Shown here: positions 10,641-21,806 of the stretch, one piece after another
Numbering within the stretch: position 1 is the first letter of the stretch
How the letters are laid out: each line of letters starts with the position of its first letter
Assembly: GCA_030522415.1 (NCBI GenBank)
Contig: CM060131.1
Location: forward strand, 6,745,203-6,809,202
Length of the DNA: 64,000 nucleotides
Source: Channallabes apus
Taxonomy: Eukaryota; Chordata; Actinopteri; Siluriformes; Clariidae
Reading direction: 5' to 3'
Notes under the pieces: generated by a model
The model's database searches: none
Seen by the model: the letters and a program-made list of their open reading frames with translations, nothing else
What the model was told of the DNA's origin: nothing
Position numbers and translations under genes: made by a program

Positions 10641-11757
10641 GATTTACTTGATAAAATACTCGTAACAATTTGCACACATAGATTTTACGTAAATTTTATT
10701 GCTCCAATATTAATTAAAACTCACCCGTAATTGTCAGGTAAAATCTACTTAACAATTAAATTAACAAAGAAATCAAGTAAAAGTTACATAATTATATGTA
10801 ATTATGTAATAATTACACATAATGCACATAATATTAAATAATTATATGTAATGCTCAAGTTAGATTTATTTTAAATAATCAAGTAAAGTTAATTTATTGT
10901 TGTATCAGCAGGAACCTTGATTTTATGGAATTATTAAGTAAATCTTACTACCATTTTGTTTTGTGAGATTTTCCCTTACTTGGTTTAATCAATTTATATT
11001 ACTCCCTATAATAATGTAAACATTGCTGATTTATGTTTTGGAAAGAAACTTCAGCAGTTATTTCATCTATATCTTTCATAAATCACAGAACTAATATATA
11101 ATTAAACAGTTTATTCACCAACAGTACCAAATATTTTTGACATTCACAGTGTAGATACAGGTTGTCTTTTTAATAAAAGTGCATTCAGCTACATTTTGTA
11201 TCTGTAGGAACAACTGCACAGCCCCAGAGCTTGAAATACTTGTTGTAAAAAAAACTGTGTAAAATAATAATAATAAATAAATAAAATACAGCATCCGGGT
11301 ACTCCGATTTCCTCCCACAGTCCAAAGACATGCAGATTAGGCTAATTGGCATTGCCAAATTGACCATAGTGTGTGAATGTGTGTGTGTGTGCCCTGCGAT
11401 GGATTGGCACGCTGTCCAGGGTGTACCCTGCCTTGTGCCCTGAGTCTCCTGGGATAGGCTCCAGGTACCCGCGACCCTGAATACAGGATAAAGCGGTATA
11501 GAAGATGAATGAATGAATGAATGAAAATACAGCATTCGTTTAGAAATATAATACAGCAGAACATACATTAAACAAACTGTAGAACTGAAGCAGTGAAGTT
11601 GCTACATTCAAATCAGCACTCTGGACTAGTGCACTTAAAAGTATGCCATTGAAACCTTAATGCATTAAAACATTTTAAGCCGAACATGTAAACACTGAAC
11701 ATGTAAAGAATTGTAGTCAAGCCATATCAAATGTTTTAAGATGATAACTTCAGTAGC
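10640..11757 (-). pseudogene. SAMD3-like gene copy: 3' untranslated tail only
   Basis: Reverse complement matches the 3' region following the terminal exons at 39283 and 57753 (for example 39760-39900 and 58300-58430), including the AATAAACTG-type sites. No coding part is present. At 10701-10727 the tail is uninterrupted where the 57-60-kb copy carries the element at 58730-59580, so this is the pre-insertion state. A retroposon (11295-11523) has inserted here. Confidence 0.6.
11295..11523 (+). mobile_element. L2-type-tailed retroposon (short)
   Basis: Common fish interspersed repeat starting CCGGGTACTCCG and ending in (GAAT)n. It is flanked by a perfect 12-bp target duplication AAAATACAGCAT (11283-11294 and 11524-11535). 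It has no coding capacity. Other copies are at 27118-28419 and 52078-52216. Confidence 0.85.
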
Positions 11758-12019
11758 TAGTAACTAGTGAAAGAGGAGCGGCATTGATTTGGGCGCACGT
11801 CGTGACAGGCTGAAAAAACTATTGTCCTCAAAAATGTAACAGATGAGGAGATTAATGTGCAAAAACAGGTACATCTGTATGAATAAATTGATATGATGAG
11901 CTATTTATCAGTAATTTATGTAAACAACTCAGTTCAGATATAAGTAAATGGAAAGAAAGTAAATGGCTGCGCTGTTTGGGGAGGGACGTGCTATTGACGA
12001 TTTGGTCTGCTGTGTGTGA

Positions 12020-12050
<31 letters not shown>
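12020..12050 (+). repeat. GA microsatellite
   Basis: Uninterrupted (GA)n following TGTGTGTGAGTG. Confidence 0.8.
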
Positions 12051-12055
<5 letters not shown>

Positions 12056-12106
12056 GCACAAATTAATGTGCAAAAACTATATAATAAAACTATATAAAAT
12101 TACATA

Positions 12107-12572
12107 TGTCAGGAAGGGGCAGAAAGATGAAGAGAGCTAAAGGAGCAGGACCCAAGTGCAGATTCAGTGCAAAAAGGGGCGTGGTTCGGACGTGAACTTG
12201 AACGAGGGGGCGTGGCACGCCGGCAGTCGAGCACTTCCGTGTTTAGGGGGGAAAATCCTATAACGTAATCCAAAGCCGGTGGAATGGGTCAAAAGGCCAG
12301 TAAAATCAGTCAGCGATGCATGAATCAAAAAAGGGGAGCGAGCAGAGACATTGTCGTGAGCCAGTGCGAGAGTTCAAAGCCAATGAGTCAGTCAGCGAAG
12401 CAAAAAATCCGAAAGGAGAGCGAGCAGAGACGTAGCCGTGAAACGAAGCGAAATGTCAAAACCAGCCGGGAAACAAACAGCGAACGAGATCTAAAAACGA
12501 TAGACTAGAATCAAAAACCGGGAACAAGCGAGGTCAAAAATGGAAACAACTGACACGTAAAAGAAACGCAAG
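12107..12572 (-). repeat. 3' LTR of the gypsy element, U3 side missing
   Basis: Aligns with 13796-14257, but the first ~220 bases on the U3 side (14258-14479 in the other LTR) are absent; integrase C-terminal coding abuts it. It ends in TGACA. Confidence 0.8.
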
Positions 12573-13760
12573 AAAACATAAAGGGTTGGTAACAAGGCGC
12601 TTGATTTGGGAGACATGAAAGCTGGGATTTATGCCCATTGTGGAGGGCAGGCGTAACCTGACAGAGCAAGGGTTGATAATCTTGGTGACGGTGAATGGGC
12701 AAATGAACTTAGGGGATAGTTTACGTGAAATGGTTTTGATGGGAATGTCTCTCGTGGTAAGCATTACTCTATCGCCGACCTTGTATCTTGCGGCAGCCTA
12801 GCGTCGTCAATCCGCTTGTCGCTTGAAGGTTTGTACTGACTTTAGGAGTTGGAACCAGGCTCTCCGCCAGTTCCTTTTGCAGCGCCGCACAAAGCTCTGT
12901 GCCGTAGGGACCGTTACCTCTTCTTCTTGAGAGGGAAACAGGGGTGGTTGATACCCCAAACAGCACTGAAAGGGAGACATTCTTGTAGATGAGTGGGGAA
13001 GGGAGTTGTGGGCATATTCTACCCATGGGAGCATCCTGCTCTATGAAGTCGGTTCCTGTGACATCATGCACCTCAAAGCAATTTCCAGTTTCTGGTTTGT
13101 TCTCTCTGTCTGCCCATTTGACTGTGGATGATAACCCGACGACAGGCTAGACGTAGCACAGATGAGTCTGCAGAAGGCCTTCCAGAAGTGTGCAGAAAAC
13201 TGGGGTCCCCTGTCAGAAACAATGTCAATAGGAAGTCCGTGGAGCCAAAAAACATGGAGGATGAGCAGTTCGGCAGTCTCCTTGGCTGAAGGGAGTTTGG
13301 TCAGGGGGACGAAATGGGCAGCTCTGGAGAAACGATCAACGATGGTCATAATACAAGAGTTCCCCTCTGAAGTTGGGAGTCCAGTAACAAAGTCAAGGGC
13401 GATGTGAGACCAAGGACGGTGAGGGATGGGGAGTGGTTGAAGGAAGCCGGCTGGAGGTTGTTTGGATGACTTGTTTCTTGAAGATGTCTCGCATGCTGCC
13501 ACGAATCCAAAAATATCCTCCCTCATAGTTGCCCACTAGAAGCGTTGCTGAAACAGGTACAAGGTGTGGGCCCCTCCTGGGTGACAAGCCAGTCTGGAGC
13601 AGTGTCTCCATTTGAGTACCTGTGGGCGAACTGATTCGGGGACGAATAGGCAGTTGGAAGGAACGTTACTTGGGCCTGGTTCTTGCTCCAGGGCCTGTCT
13701 GACCAGGACTTCGATGTCCTGTTGGGTGGCCCTGGTTTTCCAAAGCTGCTCTTAGCCTGT
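12573..13760 (-). pseudogene. Gypsy integrase (pol C-terminal part)
   Basis: Integrase domain that would insert the cDNA. Visible features: an N-terminal zinc-binding region (LACHPGGA... and ACETSSRNK, in which the second Cys of the CxxC pair reads Ser), then the catalytic core. In the 161-residue frame 13041-13526 these are Asp45 in ALDFVTGLP, Asp105 in VSDRGPQF and Glu141 in NGQTER, a D,D-35-E spacing. A C-terminal GPY/F-like segment (KLSPKFICPF) lies near 12680 in another frame. Several frameshifts separate the pieces. Upstream it is fused to the gag start by deletion. Confidence 0.85.
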
Positions 13761-13779
13761 TTAATTCTGCTGGGTCCAT
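13666..13779 (-). pseudogene. Gypsy gag start fragment
   Basis: A short frame begins MDPAELNRLRAALENQ just inside the 5' LTR, the usual position and style of fish gypsy gag. After about 17 residues the reading passes into pol-like sequence in another frame, marking a large internal deletion. Confidence 0.55.
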
Positions 13780-13795
13780 CTTGGCCAGATTATTC

Positions 13796-14479
13796 TGTCA
13801 GGAAGGGGCAGAAAGATGAAGAGAGCTAAAGGAGCAGGACCCAAGTACAGATTTAGTGCAAAAAGGGGCGTGGTTCGGACGTGAACTTGAACGAGGGGGG
13901 CGTGGCATGCCAGGAGTCGAGCACTTCCGTGTTTAGGGGGGAAAATCCTATAACGTAATCCAAAGCTGGTGCAATTGTCAAAAGTAAAATCAGTCAGCGA
14001 TGCGTGAATCAAAAAAGGGGAGCGAGCAGAGACATTGTCGTGAGCCAGTGCGAGAGTTCAAAGCCAATGAGTCAGTCAGCGAAGCAAAAAATCCAAAAGG
14101 AGAGTGAGCAGAGACGTAGCCGTGAAACGAAGCGAAAGGGCAAAACCAGCCGGGAAACAAACAGCGAACGAGATCCAAAAACGATAGACTAGAATAAAAA
14201 ACCAGGAACAAGCAAGGTCGAAAACGGAAACAACTGACATGAAAAGAAATGCAAGAAAACTGGGCTTCTGAAGGCACGCAATAATCTGGCAGCGAGACAG
14301 CACTCTGCGCTTCCTTAAATGCCGGGAGAAATTAGTTGTGAATGGGATGCCGGTGTGTAAAGAGGCGGGGCGTGTGAAAAAGCATGACAGCCAGAAAACA
14401 TGAACACGTGAGAGAGAGAGAACATGACAGCGTGGGAAAAAAGGGAGAAATGACGGCAGTCCAAGATGAAAACATTACA
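13796..14479 (-). repeat. 5' LTR of the gypsy element (complete)
   Basis: 684-bp LTR, TGTAATG...CCTGACA on the minus strand. It contains pyrimidine-rich blocks similar to 3905-4415. Confidence 0.8.
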
Positions 14480-14484
14480 ACATA

Positions 14485-15310
14485 GCCTTTATAAGACTCA
14501 ACTTTTATTTAAGCGCACTCACAATAACGAATAAACGTTATGATTTTGTAAATGTTTGAAAGCAAATAAGGTGCACTGTTCTGTATTGTTTTTGGTGAAC
14601 TTGAGCGCATCAGAAAATGAACGCAAATGTTTCTTTTAATGGTCAGAGTCAGTCTGCTTGCTGTTTTCCAGACGCATTCATACTTCTGCCGGTGCGCTGT
14701 GGAAAACTTTATTTGTGCGGATGAGCGCAGATTAAAACTATGTAGTAAATTAAAGAGGATTACGATGCCGAATCGAAGTCCTGAGTCCAAACCTCATTTA
14801 AATTAAATGAACAAATATTATAAGTAAAAAAAACAATTGCCCACGTTTAGAAAATGTTTAGAAACTCTTTCCGACATGAGTTGACCCGGTCTTATGAGCA
14901 GAGCGCCGGGAGATTTCCTGAAGCTCCGAAATCGCTGGGGAATTTTTTCTAAATAAACACTATCTTTAATAACTGATGTAGGTATTGAGCTGTATACACA
15001 CGCATTTGTGAGGGGTTTCAAACGAATTAATAAGTCTGAGCAGTGAAAGTACTTTACAAAAGACGAACAGCTTTATTTCAGTCATAAATTCACAATCACA
15101 TCACATTTCAGCTATCATTTCCAGCCATGGTTAAATAATGGATGAAATAATTATTCAATGCTGAACACAAACAGCAAATATGATGATTATTATAAAATGC
15201 CAGAAGAACTGACATATATTGTTCATTCATGTGTTCTGATGATGTCGACATATTTTTAAGTTTTAAATAAGACATGTTGGCATTTTCACGAATCAGGACA
15301 TTCACATAGT
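14485..15310. other. No gene recognised
   Basis: The first ~40 bases continue the sequence related to 9535-9570 that the gypsy element interrupted. The rest is AT-rich with small random open frames. Confidence 0.4.
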
Positions 15311-15316
15311 TAACAC

Positions 15317-15406
15317 TATAATATAATATAATATAATATAATATAATATAATGTAATATAATATAATATAATATAATATAATATAATATAATATAATATA
15401 ATATTA
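15317..15406 (+). repeat. TAATA pentanucleotide array
   Basis: About 18 near-perfect ATAAT/TAATA units with one variant (TGTAA). Open Tyr/Ile frames here are repeat artefacts. Confidence 0.9.
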
Positions 15407-15649
15407 ATTTCAAGAGCATTTAAACAGAGGCATTGCCATGTCTTTCACTGTTTTGTCCCTGTTAAGACATTACAAAAACTCTATAAGAAACTTATTAGGA
15501 ATTTTAAAGCACGAATTTGGGCATCTCATTTCATCATTATGAAAATAATATTGAAGCGCATATACACACATTCATTATGATAAAACAAAATAAAATTCAT
15601 GTTTGCTTCAGCATTGGAAACAATATTGTTTTAGACTAATTGTACACAA

Positions 15650-15810
15650 TTCTTCATTGTACTTGGTCTGGTTTTTAGATAAAGTCCTTCCACTTGAAGC
15701 ACAAAACATTTATTTTAAATTCCCAAATGTTCCTTGGGGCAAGTCACGGGACGCCATGTGCCAAATTGCAGCATCTGGCGGGAAAACACGCACATTCTTA
15801 ATGGCCACAT
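15650..15810 (+). mobile_element. Family X right-end fragment
   Basis: Matches the arm at 46801-46975 (TTAGATAAAGTCCTTC ... CACATCTG, then TA 15811-15812) with a short internal deletion. No matching left end is seen upstream. Confidence 0.5.
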
Positions 15811-16148
15811 CTGTAAACCGTAGATTAAACCCAAGACTCTGCTTTTATGACTTTCTTTGATCTAGTACAGTACTAGAAAAAAATATTAATTTTCACCTTT
15901 CTAACTGTGTGTGTGTGTATGCCTGTAAGTAGTGTAGTTTCATGTGACAATACTAGATTTTGTGTTATTAGTTGGCAATGTAATATGCAGAACTGGTAAG
16001 ATACCTTAAATTGTGCTAAATGCTGGATGGATAGATGATTAAGTGTATGAATTTATAACTGTATTGAGAGCTGTAATGAGAGCTCTGTATAGCTGACTAA
16101 TATAATCAAGTCAGCAAGCTTCAGTAGGAGGTACTGAATATCAATTCT

Positions 16149-17060
16149 TCTTCTTTGTCTTTCGGCTGTTCCCTTTCAGGGGTCACCACAGCGAATCATC
16201 TGCCTCCATCTAACCCTATCCTCTGCATCCTCTTCTCTCACACCAACTAACTTCATGTCCTCTCTCACTGCATCCATGAATCTCCTCTTTGGTCTTCCTC
16301 TAGACCTCCTGCCTGGCAGTTCCAACCTCAGCATCCTTCTACCGATATATTCACAATCTCTCCTCTGAACATGTCCAAACCATCTCAATCTGGCCTCTCT
16401 GACTTTATCTCCAAAACATCTCACAGGGGTTGTCCCTCTGATGAACTGATTCTTGATCCTATCCATCCTTGTCACTCCCAAAGAGAACCTCAACATCTTC
16501 AGCTCTGCTACCTCTAGCTCTGCCTCCTGTCTTTTCTTCAGTGCCACTGTCTCTAAGCCGTAGAGCATTGCTGGTCTCACCACTGTCCTGTACACCTTTC
16601 CTTTCATTCTCGCTGATGCTCTTTTATCGCACAACACACCTGACACTTTTCTCCACCCATTCCAACCTGCCTGTACTCGTCTCTTCACCTCCTTTGAACA
16701 CTCTCTGTTGCTCTCGACCGTTGACCCTAAGTACTTAAAATCCTGCACCTTCTTTACCTCTGCTCCCTGTAGCCTCACTGTTCCTCTTGGGTCCCTCTCA
16801 TTCACACACATGTATTCCGTCTTGCTGCGGCTAACCTTCATTCCTCTGCTTTCCAGAGCGTACCTCCACCTCTCCAAATTTTCCTCTACCTGTTCCCTGC
16901 TCTCGCTACAAAGCACAATGTCATCTGCAAACATCATAGACCGTGGAGACTCCTGTCTAACTTCATCTGTCATCCTGTCCATCACTAGAGCAAACAAAAA
17001 GGGGCTTAGAGCCGATCCTTGATGCAGACCCACCTCCACCTTGAACTCTTCTGTCACACC
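16149..17060 (-). pseudogene. RTE LINE, 3' half: RT end and tail
   Basis: 3' part of an RTE-clade non-LTR retrotransposon. The minus frame (ending at 16176) carries the last reverse transcriptase motifs (GLHQGSALSP, FADDIVLC) and the conserved C-terminal region (KRRVQAGWNGWRKVSGV, RPAMLYGLETVA, LRWFGHVQRRD, GRPKRRFMD). It ends in an AAGAAGAAG-type tail. The frame is interrupted after VGVTEEF by the family G insertion at 17061. A 20-bp target duplication (AGGTACTGAATA...) lies at 16129-16148 and 24018-24037. Confidence 0.9.
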
Positions 17061-17230
17061 TACAGTGGGAGCCACGTCAAACAGCCGCCTGGAGCATGAC
17101 TGCTCCGTGGCAGTTCCATGAAGGCTTCGTGCATGGAATGTGATCCCCCGCGATGACGCAGTTAACGATGCCCCGCCCCATAAACGCCCCCATGCGCTTT
17201 CTAAAAAGATGGTTGCAATGCCGTATAATT

Positions 17231-17244
17231 CCGCCAGATGGAGC
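17231..17244 (+). promoter_or_regulatory. CTCF-like motif near the family G left end
   Basis: CCGCCAGATGGAGC, a weaker CTCF-core match. Confidence 0.25.
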
Positions 17245-18016
17245 ATTGACTGACACAGTTAACTGCAGTGTCCAGGAAACCCAATACCGTATCTTTAATA
17301 TACAGACAGTTCTTGTATTGTCAACATAGTTTCATAAATAGATGAAAAAACAACAACAACAAACCGATTAATAAAACAGATTTGTTAAATCACTCAATAC
17401 ATAACCCATGATGATTATGCTATTTATTATTTAATAATGAATTAATAAAATTAGTTAGTGAAATATTTTTAAGACATCCTCAAATGATCCTTAAAGACAC
17501 GGTAACGGCTGTAATTTGTCTATACCGATCATTGTAGGTACGGAATAAAAACGCAGGCTACGTACAGTATTTTATATTACTGTGTATTTTACCCCGTTCC
17601 ATTTAATATACTGATAGATAATATTTTGCTGCAAAGTAAAGCTCAAACGTCTGCTTGGGTTTGTTTTCGTTATATTTTTGATGATGTTTTCGCTGATTTT
17701 TTCACTGATAGTCTACAAGTGGCATAAGAGGCAATTAATGGCGCATGCAACCTGGAACAAATATCTGCCCATATGGATCAGTATTTCTTTAGTCATTTAA
17801 TCATGCATAATGCTCCCCCGTCAAAAGATCTGATGGGGCATTAATCACTTATCACAACTGTGAATGGATGCGGCAGCAGACACATTAAATCCCCATAAAC
17901 ACTTGGAGACAATAGTAAAAAAAAGTTCCAGAGAGTTAGCGCCTGTTATACTATTGTATTTTTACTGATTTATTATTTTTTTTACTGCTTATATTTCGTT
18001 GGGTTTTACGCAATTT

Positions 18017-18017
<1 letters not shown>

Positions 18018-18054
<37 letters not shown>

Positions 18055-18060
18055 CGCGCA
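18018..18060 (+). repeat. GT microsatellite
   Basis: (TG)n ending GCGCGCACGAGAGAG. Confidence 0.8.
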
Positions 18061-18099
18061 CGAGAGAGAGGATACTCTGACAAGACCAACTTCCGTGTG

Positions 18100-18184
18100 G
18101 CTCCAGTGGCGCAATCGGTTAGCGCGTGATACTTATAAAGCGGTCCAGGTGAAGCAGTGCCGAGTTCGAGTCTCACCTAAAGCA
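18100..18184 (+). pseudogene. tRNA-Ile (UAU) pseudogene
   Basis: GCTCCAGTGGCGCAATCGG followed by TTAGCGCG and ACTTATAA matches the 5' half of vertebrate tRNA-Ile(UAU), an intron-bearing tRNA. The part after the anticodon also follows it, but about 8 bases before the T loop (the GTTGTGAG region) are missing. The 3' acceptor (CTAAAGC) mispairs with the 5' strand. It is therefore a decayed gene carried inside family G. Confidence 0.7.
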
Positions 18185-19257
18185 CCCAAAACTTTTTACT
18201 GCATATCGCGCTGTGTATGTGACAAATCAAATTTGAATTTGAAAGTAAAGCTTAAAATGTAACTTCTGCTTTGGTTTGTTTTCGTTATATTTTTGATGTT
18301 TTCGCTGAAAGTCAAATTGGCATAACAAATTGATTAATTGCGCATAATATCTGGAACAAATATCTGTCCATACGGATCAGTGTGTCTTTAGTCATTTAAC
18401 CAGCATAATGTCCCACATTAAAGATCTGATGGGGCATCAATCACTTATCACAACGGTGTATAGATGCAGCAGCAGAGACAGATTTAATCCCCATAAACAT
18501 TCACACTTGAAAACAAAACTAACAGAAGTAAACAGTTCTAGAGTGTTAGTGCCTGTTATCACAGGACAGGAATCACCTACAGGATACTACTGTATTTTAC
18601 TGCTCATATTTTTTACCCTAGTTTCATTTGGTTTTACGCGATTTCATGTATTATTTGTGTGTGTACAGTGTGTCTGTGTGTGTGTGTGTGTGTGAGTGCG
18701 AGAGAGGGCTTTCATGCTGATTTATCCAAGGTTACTAAAACCTGGCTTACTACCTATAAAAAATATTTCAATTTAACTCATGGGTCTCAATCACAGATGA
18801 CACGACAAATTATATACTCTGAAACGTTCATTTGAACATTTAAAAATATATACAAAAACACGAATACTAATGTTATCATGGTGTAAATTATTAACATTAG
18901 GTTAGGTCCTGCCCTTAATTAATTCATATTATAATTACTTTTACATAGTATAGTTACTGGACTGACATGACCAAAAACTAGCTATTTCATTTAGCCTTTC
19001 TAAAATCAACCCATATATCATTTATAATCAGAAAACATAAAACATATTATGATCTGTTCAATAGCCCATCTGTTTTAATTTAGTTTGTATTTTTTATTAT
19101 TCATAAGACAACCTTTCAGTTTTGTAAATATTTTAGTTATAGTGTGTTAAGTCTTACTTTAGGTTAAACGTTTTTGAGAATTTTACCATCCAGCTTAGAT
19201 AAATGTTATGTCATTGATTGATAAAATCTGGATTAAGGATATTTTATTATATAATTA

Positions 19258-19291
<34 letters not shown>

Positions 19292-20451
19292 TTTTTAGTT
19301 TCCCCCTGAGGGATTGCCACCTTATTGTGGTCTGGGGGTTTGCGTGCCTCAACACAATTCAGCAAATACAATACTGTTACTATACAGTAAGGCCAGGTAA
19401 AAACAGTGCTTGAACATGATGCGCCCCTCCCCCACCCCGTGTTGTCTGGTCTAGAACGGCGCTGCCTCTAACCGTCTTTTGTCTTGTAAATGAGTATTCT
19501 CACTCACCTTCCAATCCCCCCAGCGCACACACTCTGTTTGTACTGTAAACTGTACTGTAACTGTGTTTGCTAGGGCACTTGGTTATACACAGTACTTTAA
19601 TGTATGGAACACTTACTTAACTTACTGGTTTGGTTTAAATATCGCTTATTACCTTATTCAGCAAAATAAATTCATTAACGTATTGAAGTATTTTAGTTAA
19701 GGACAAAAACTGTGCTTGTGTTTAGAACTGCTGAACAGCCGAAAACACACACACACCCATCCCCCCGCCAAAAACACACACACACACAGAGCAATTAACA
19801 CCATGTCATACTCAGGAGTGGAAGGTGAGAAACCTCAATGGAGAATACCAAGTTTGTCGTTGCTCTTTTGGAGTTCTTAAAACCCAAAACATTTATTTAT
19901 ACTGAGAAAAAATTATTATGGGTCACAATCACAAACACATATAATCAAGTGTTTAACTGGTTTCATTTGTTTCTATGATCAATAATTATTATTATTATTA
20001 TTTTCAGCCCAACTCTTTGACTATTTAAAACAAAGTTGTGTCCCATTTTTTGCCCATTGAAGTTGTTGGTTCAACTAAACAATTTTTAAATACCCAAACA
20101 ATCCCCCAAAATTAAAACACGCAAAACATGACTTTAACAATTCAATTTATTCTTCCAAAACTAGTCAAAGTTAAAACAGTAATTTATATAAAACAGATGA
20201 ATACATGTTGTCTTTTTGCTTAAAGTTCATTAAACTACCCGGATACACCAGCTGCTTATAAGTCTCTATCTATAGTCCTTTTACATTAAAGTATTAATTT
20301 TTCAAATATCAAAACTATTAAACATGGAACAGTTGAAGTCTTTGTTTCCCCCAAAGTACTGTATCAGACATTTTGCAGTTCTATGTTCAGAATATACAGT
20401 AGACCTGATCAAACATCATTCTAAAGCTGTCGGACTGTGACGTCATCCCTC

Positions 20452-20553
20452 CTACAGCTCCCTCAACAGCTTGTTCAGGCTCCTCCAGTCCTGTAGCTCC
20501 AAAAGTCCAGCCGTCAGCCGTCTGACCCCCGAATCCTCCACAGCGGAGCTCTG
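20452..20553 (-). pseudogene. Terminal-exon-like segment in family G, unknown product
   Basis: On minus, a pyrimidine tract and TTTAAG acceptor (from 20560) precede an open 102-base exon of 33 codons and TAG. It includes the string VRRLTAGLLELQDWRSLNKL near its end. The exon is in phase 0. Its position opposite the exon-1-like donor at about 21482 (-) suggests the element once encoded a spliced minus-strand transcript. I do not recognise the protein. It could be the end of an unrecognised transposase or a captured host exon. The matching place in copy 1 is before the window. Confidence 0.35.
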
Positions 20554-21479
20554 CTTAAAGACAACAGGAGAATTTAGTCAAGACAAAGATAAATAAACTT
20601 CACAGAACATATAGTTCTAATAAAAATAATATATATTAATAAACCTATTTACCACAGAGTGTGTAAAATACTGTTTTGGGGATTCTGTAATGTAAATAAA
20701 CTGCCTGTGCTAATGTTAACCAGTGAACAGTGTTAGTGTTAATCACTGACTGTCTGTATTATCGTCTGAATTAAATTAACCGAGAATTTACTCAATGCGC
20801 TTCTCGTACAAATAAGTTAAGCGATATAACACTCGTATATGAGCATTAGTTCATCTCTGAAGCCAAACTATAACTTACTGAAGCCCCTCACACACACACA
20901 CACACACCTCTCCCCCCCTCCTCCTCCTTAACTGATAAACACTTCTGTGTTGTTATTCAGCTCTTTAACTAAGCGCTCGCGCTACCGCGGAAAGTGTATA
21001 AAATATAAACCGGGTTCTGAGCGTTACTAGCTCCTGTACAGCTCCCCTCAGTCTGTGTCCCTCATCAACTGCATCACATTATATTACAGTCACAGAAATA
21101 ACCTGCAGATTAACTCTTAACCAGAGAATAAATAAGCGCTGAATTTATCCAGACAACACGCGGTGAGATTCTCTCAGTATTTACAGAGAACACAAACACT
21201 CTTCATCGGGTAGTGCAGCTCTTGTAATAGGGACATTAATAGTATTGTCGAAGCTTGAGCATGTTTTTGAGTTAAAGTGGAGTGACATTGTGAGTGTGTG
21301 ACACTGACAGTAAGCTGTAATATTAACTCCAGACTTGGTAAACAGATCATTAAGTTCTCTAAAGTCACATCTGACCGCTGCTGCTGCTGCCAGTGATATT
21401 TCAAACGGCCAATAAAAAAACTAAACTGGGAAATAAACTGTAAACTACCCCAAACACATTTTATAAAATAAAACATCAC

Positions 21480-21535
21480 TTACCACGAATAGTCCGTTAA
21501 GCCGCCATCTTCATCTCTGTAGTTTGGCAGCGTCA
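21480..21535 (-). other. Exon-1-like segment of family G (copy 2)
   Basis: Same leader and donor (GTG|GTAAGTGATG) as 2245-2310. Confidence 0.3.
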
Positions 21536-21622
21536 GTTCGGTGGGGGTGGAGGCGGGTTGTTAAAATCACGTGATTGCAACTCAGCGCAGCTGGCTTGTT
21601 TTAATGTGTTCTTGAGAACGAA

Positions 21623-21638
21623 GCGCCATCTAGTGGTG
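21623..21638 (-). promoter_or_regulatory. CTCF-like motif in family G copy 2
   Basis: Minus strand CCACTAGATGGCGC, conserved with 2383-2398. Confidence 0.4.
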
Positions 21639-21806
21639 GAACCAGGTAAATGAATAAATAGGGCTTGAATGGGCGTGTTTACTGTGAAATCTTGACACGC
21701 CTTTCGGCCAGAAAGGGGAGGGGGGATTACGGCGTGCAAAGGCCATTCACACGCCATTCACACTTCAGCCACACTGTCGCGGCTATTTGGTGTGGCTCCC
21801 ACTGTA

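Larger units (their letters stand above)
12107..14479 (-). mobile_element. Ty3/gypsy LTR retrotransposon, internally deleted
   Basis: Element on the minus strand with a 5-bp target duplication ACATA (12102-12106 and 14480-14484). The empty site is visible at about 9533 in related sequence (CTACATAGCCTTTATAAG). Order on minus: 5' LTR (14479-13796), short leader and gag start, then directly integrase, then a shortened 3' LTR. Most of gag, protease, reverse transcriptase and RNase H are missing, so it is dead. Confidence 0.85.
17632..18690 (+). repeat. Two tandem ~610-bp units
   Basis: Unit 1 from about 17632 and unit 2 from about 18243 share long blocks (TTGTTTTCGTTATATTTTTG, AGATCTGATGGGGCAT). 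Each ends in a GT microsatellite (18018-18050 and 18655-18694). The tRNA-like sequence lies only after the first unit. Confidence 0.7.
17063..21804. mobile_element. Family G: complete 4.74-kb TA-flanked DNA element
   Basis: Inserted into the RTE LINE at CACC|TA|CAGCACATC. Left end CAGTGGGAGCCACGTCAAA, right end (reverse complement) CAGTGGGAGCCACACCAAA, TA duplicated at 17061-17062 and 21805-21806. The intact LINE sequence at 28250-28275 gives the empty site. It carries two tandem ~610-bp units, GT repeats, a tRNA-Ile pseudogene, a shared module (19080-19360) and, on minus, exon-like segments. No transposase motif is recognised. Confidence 0.8.
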
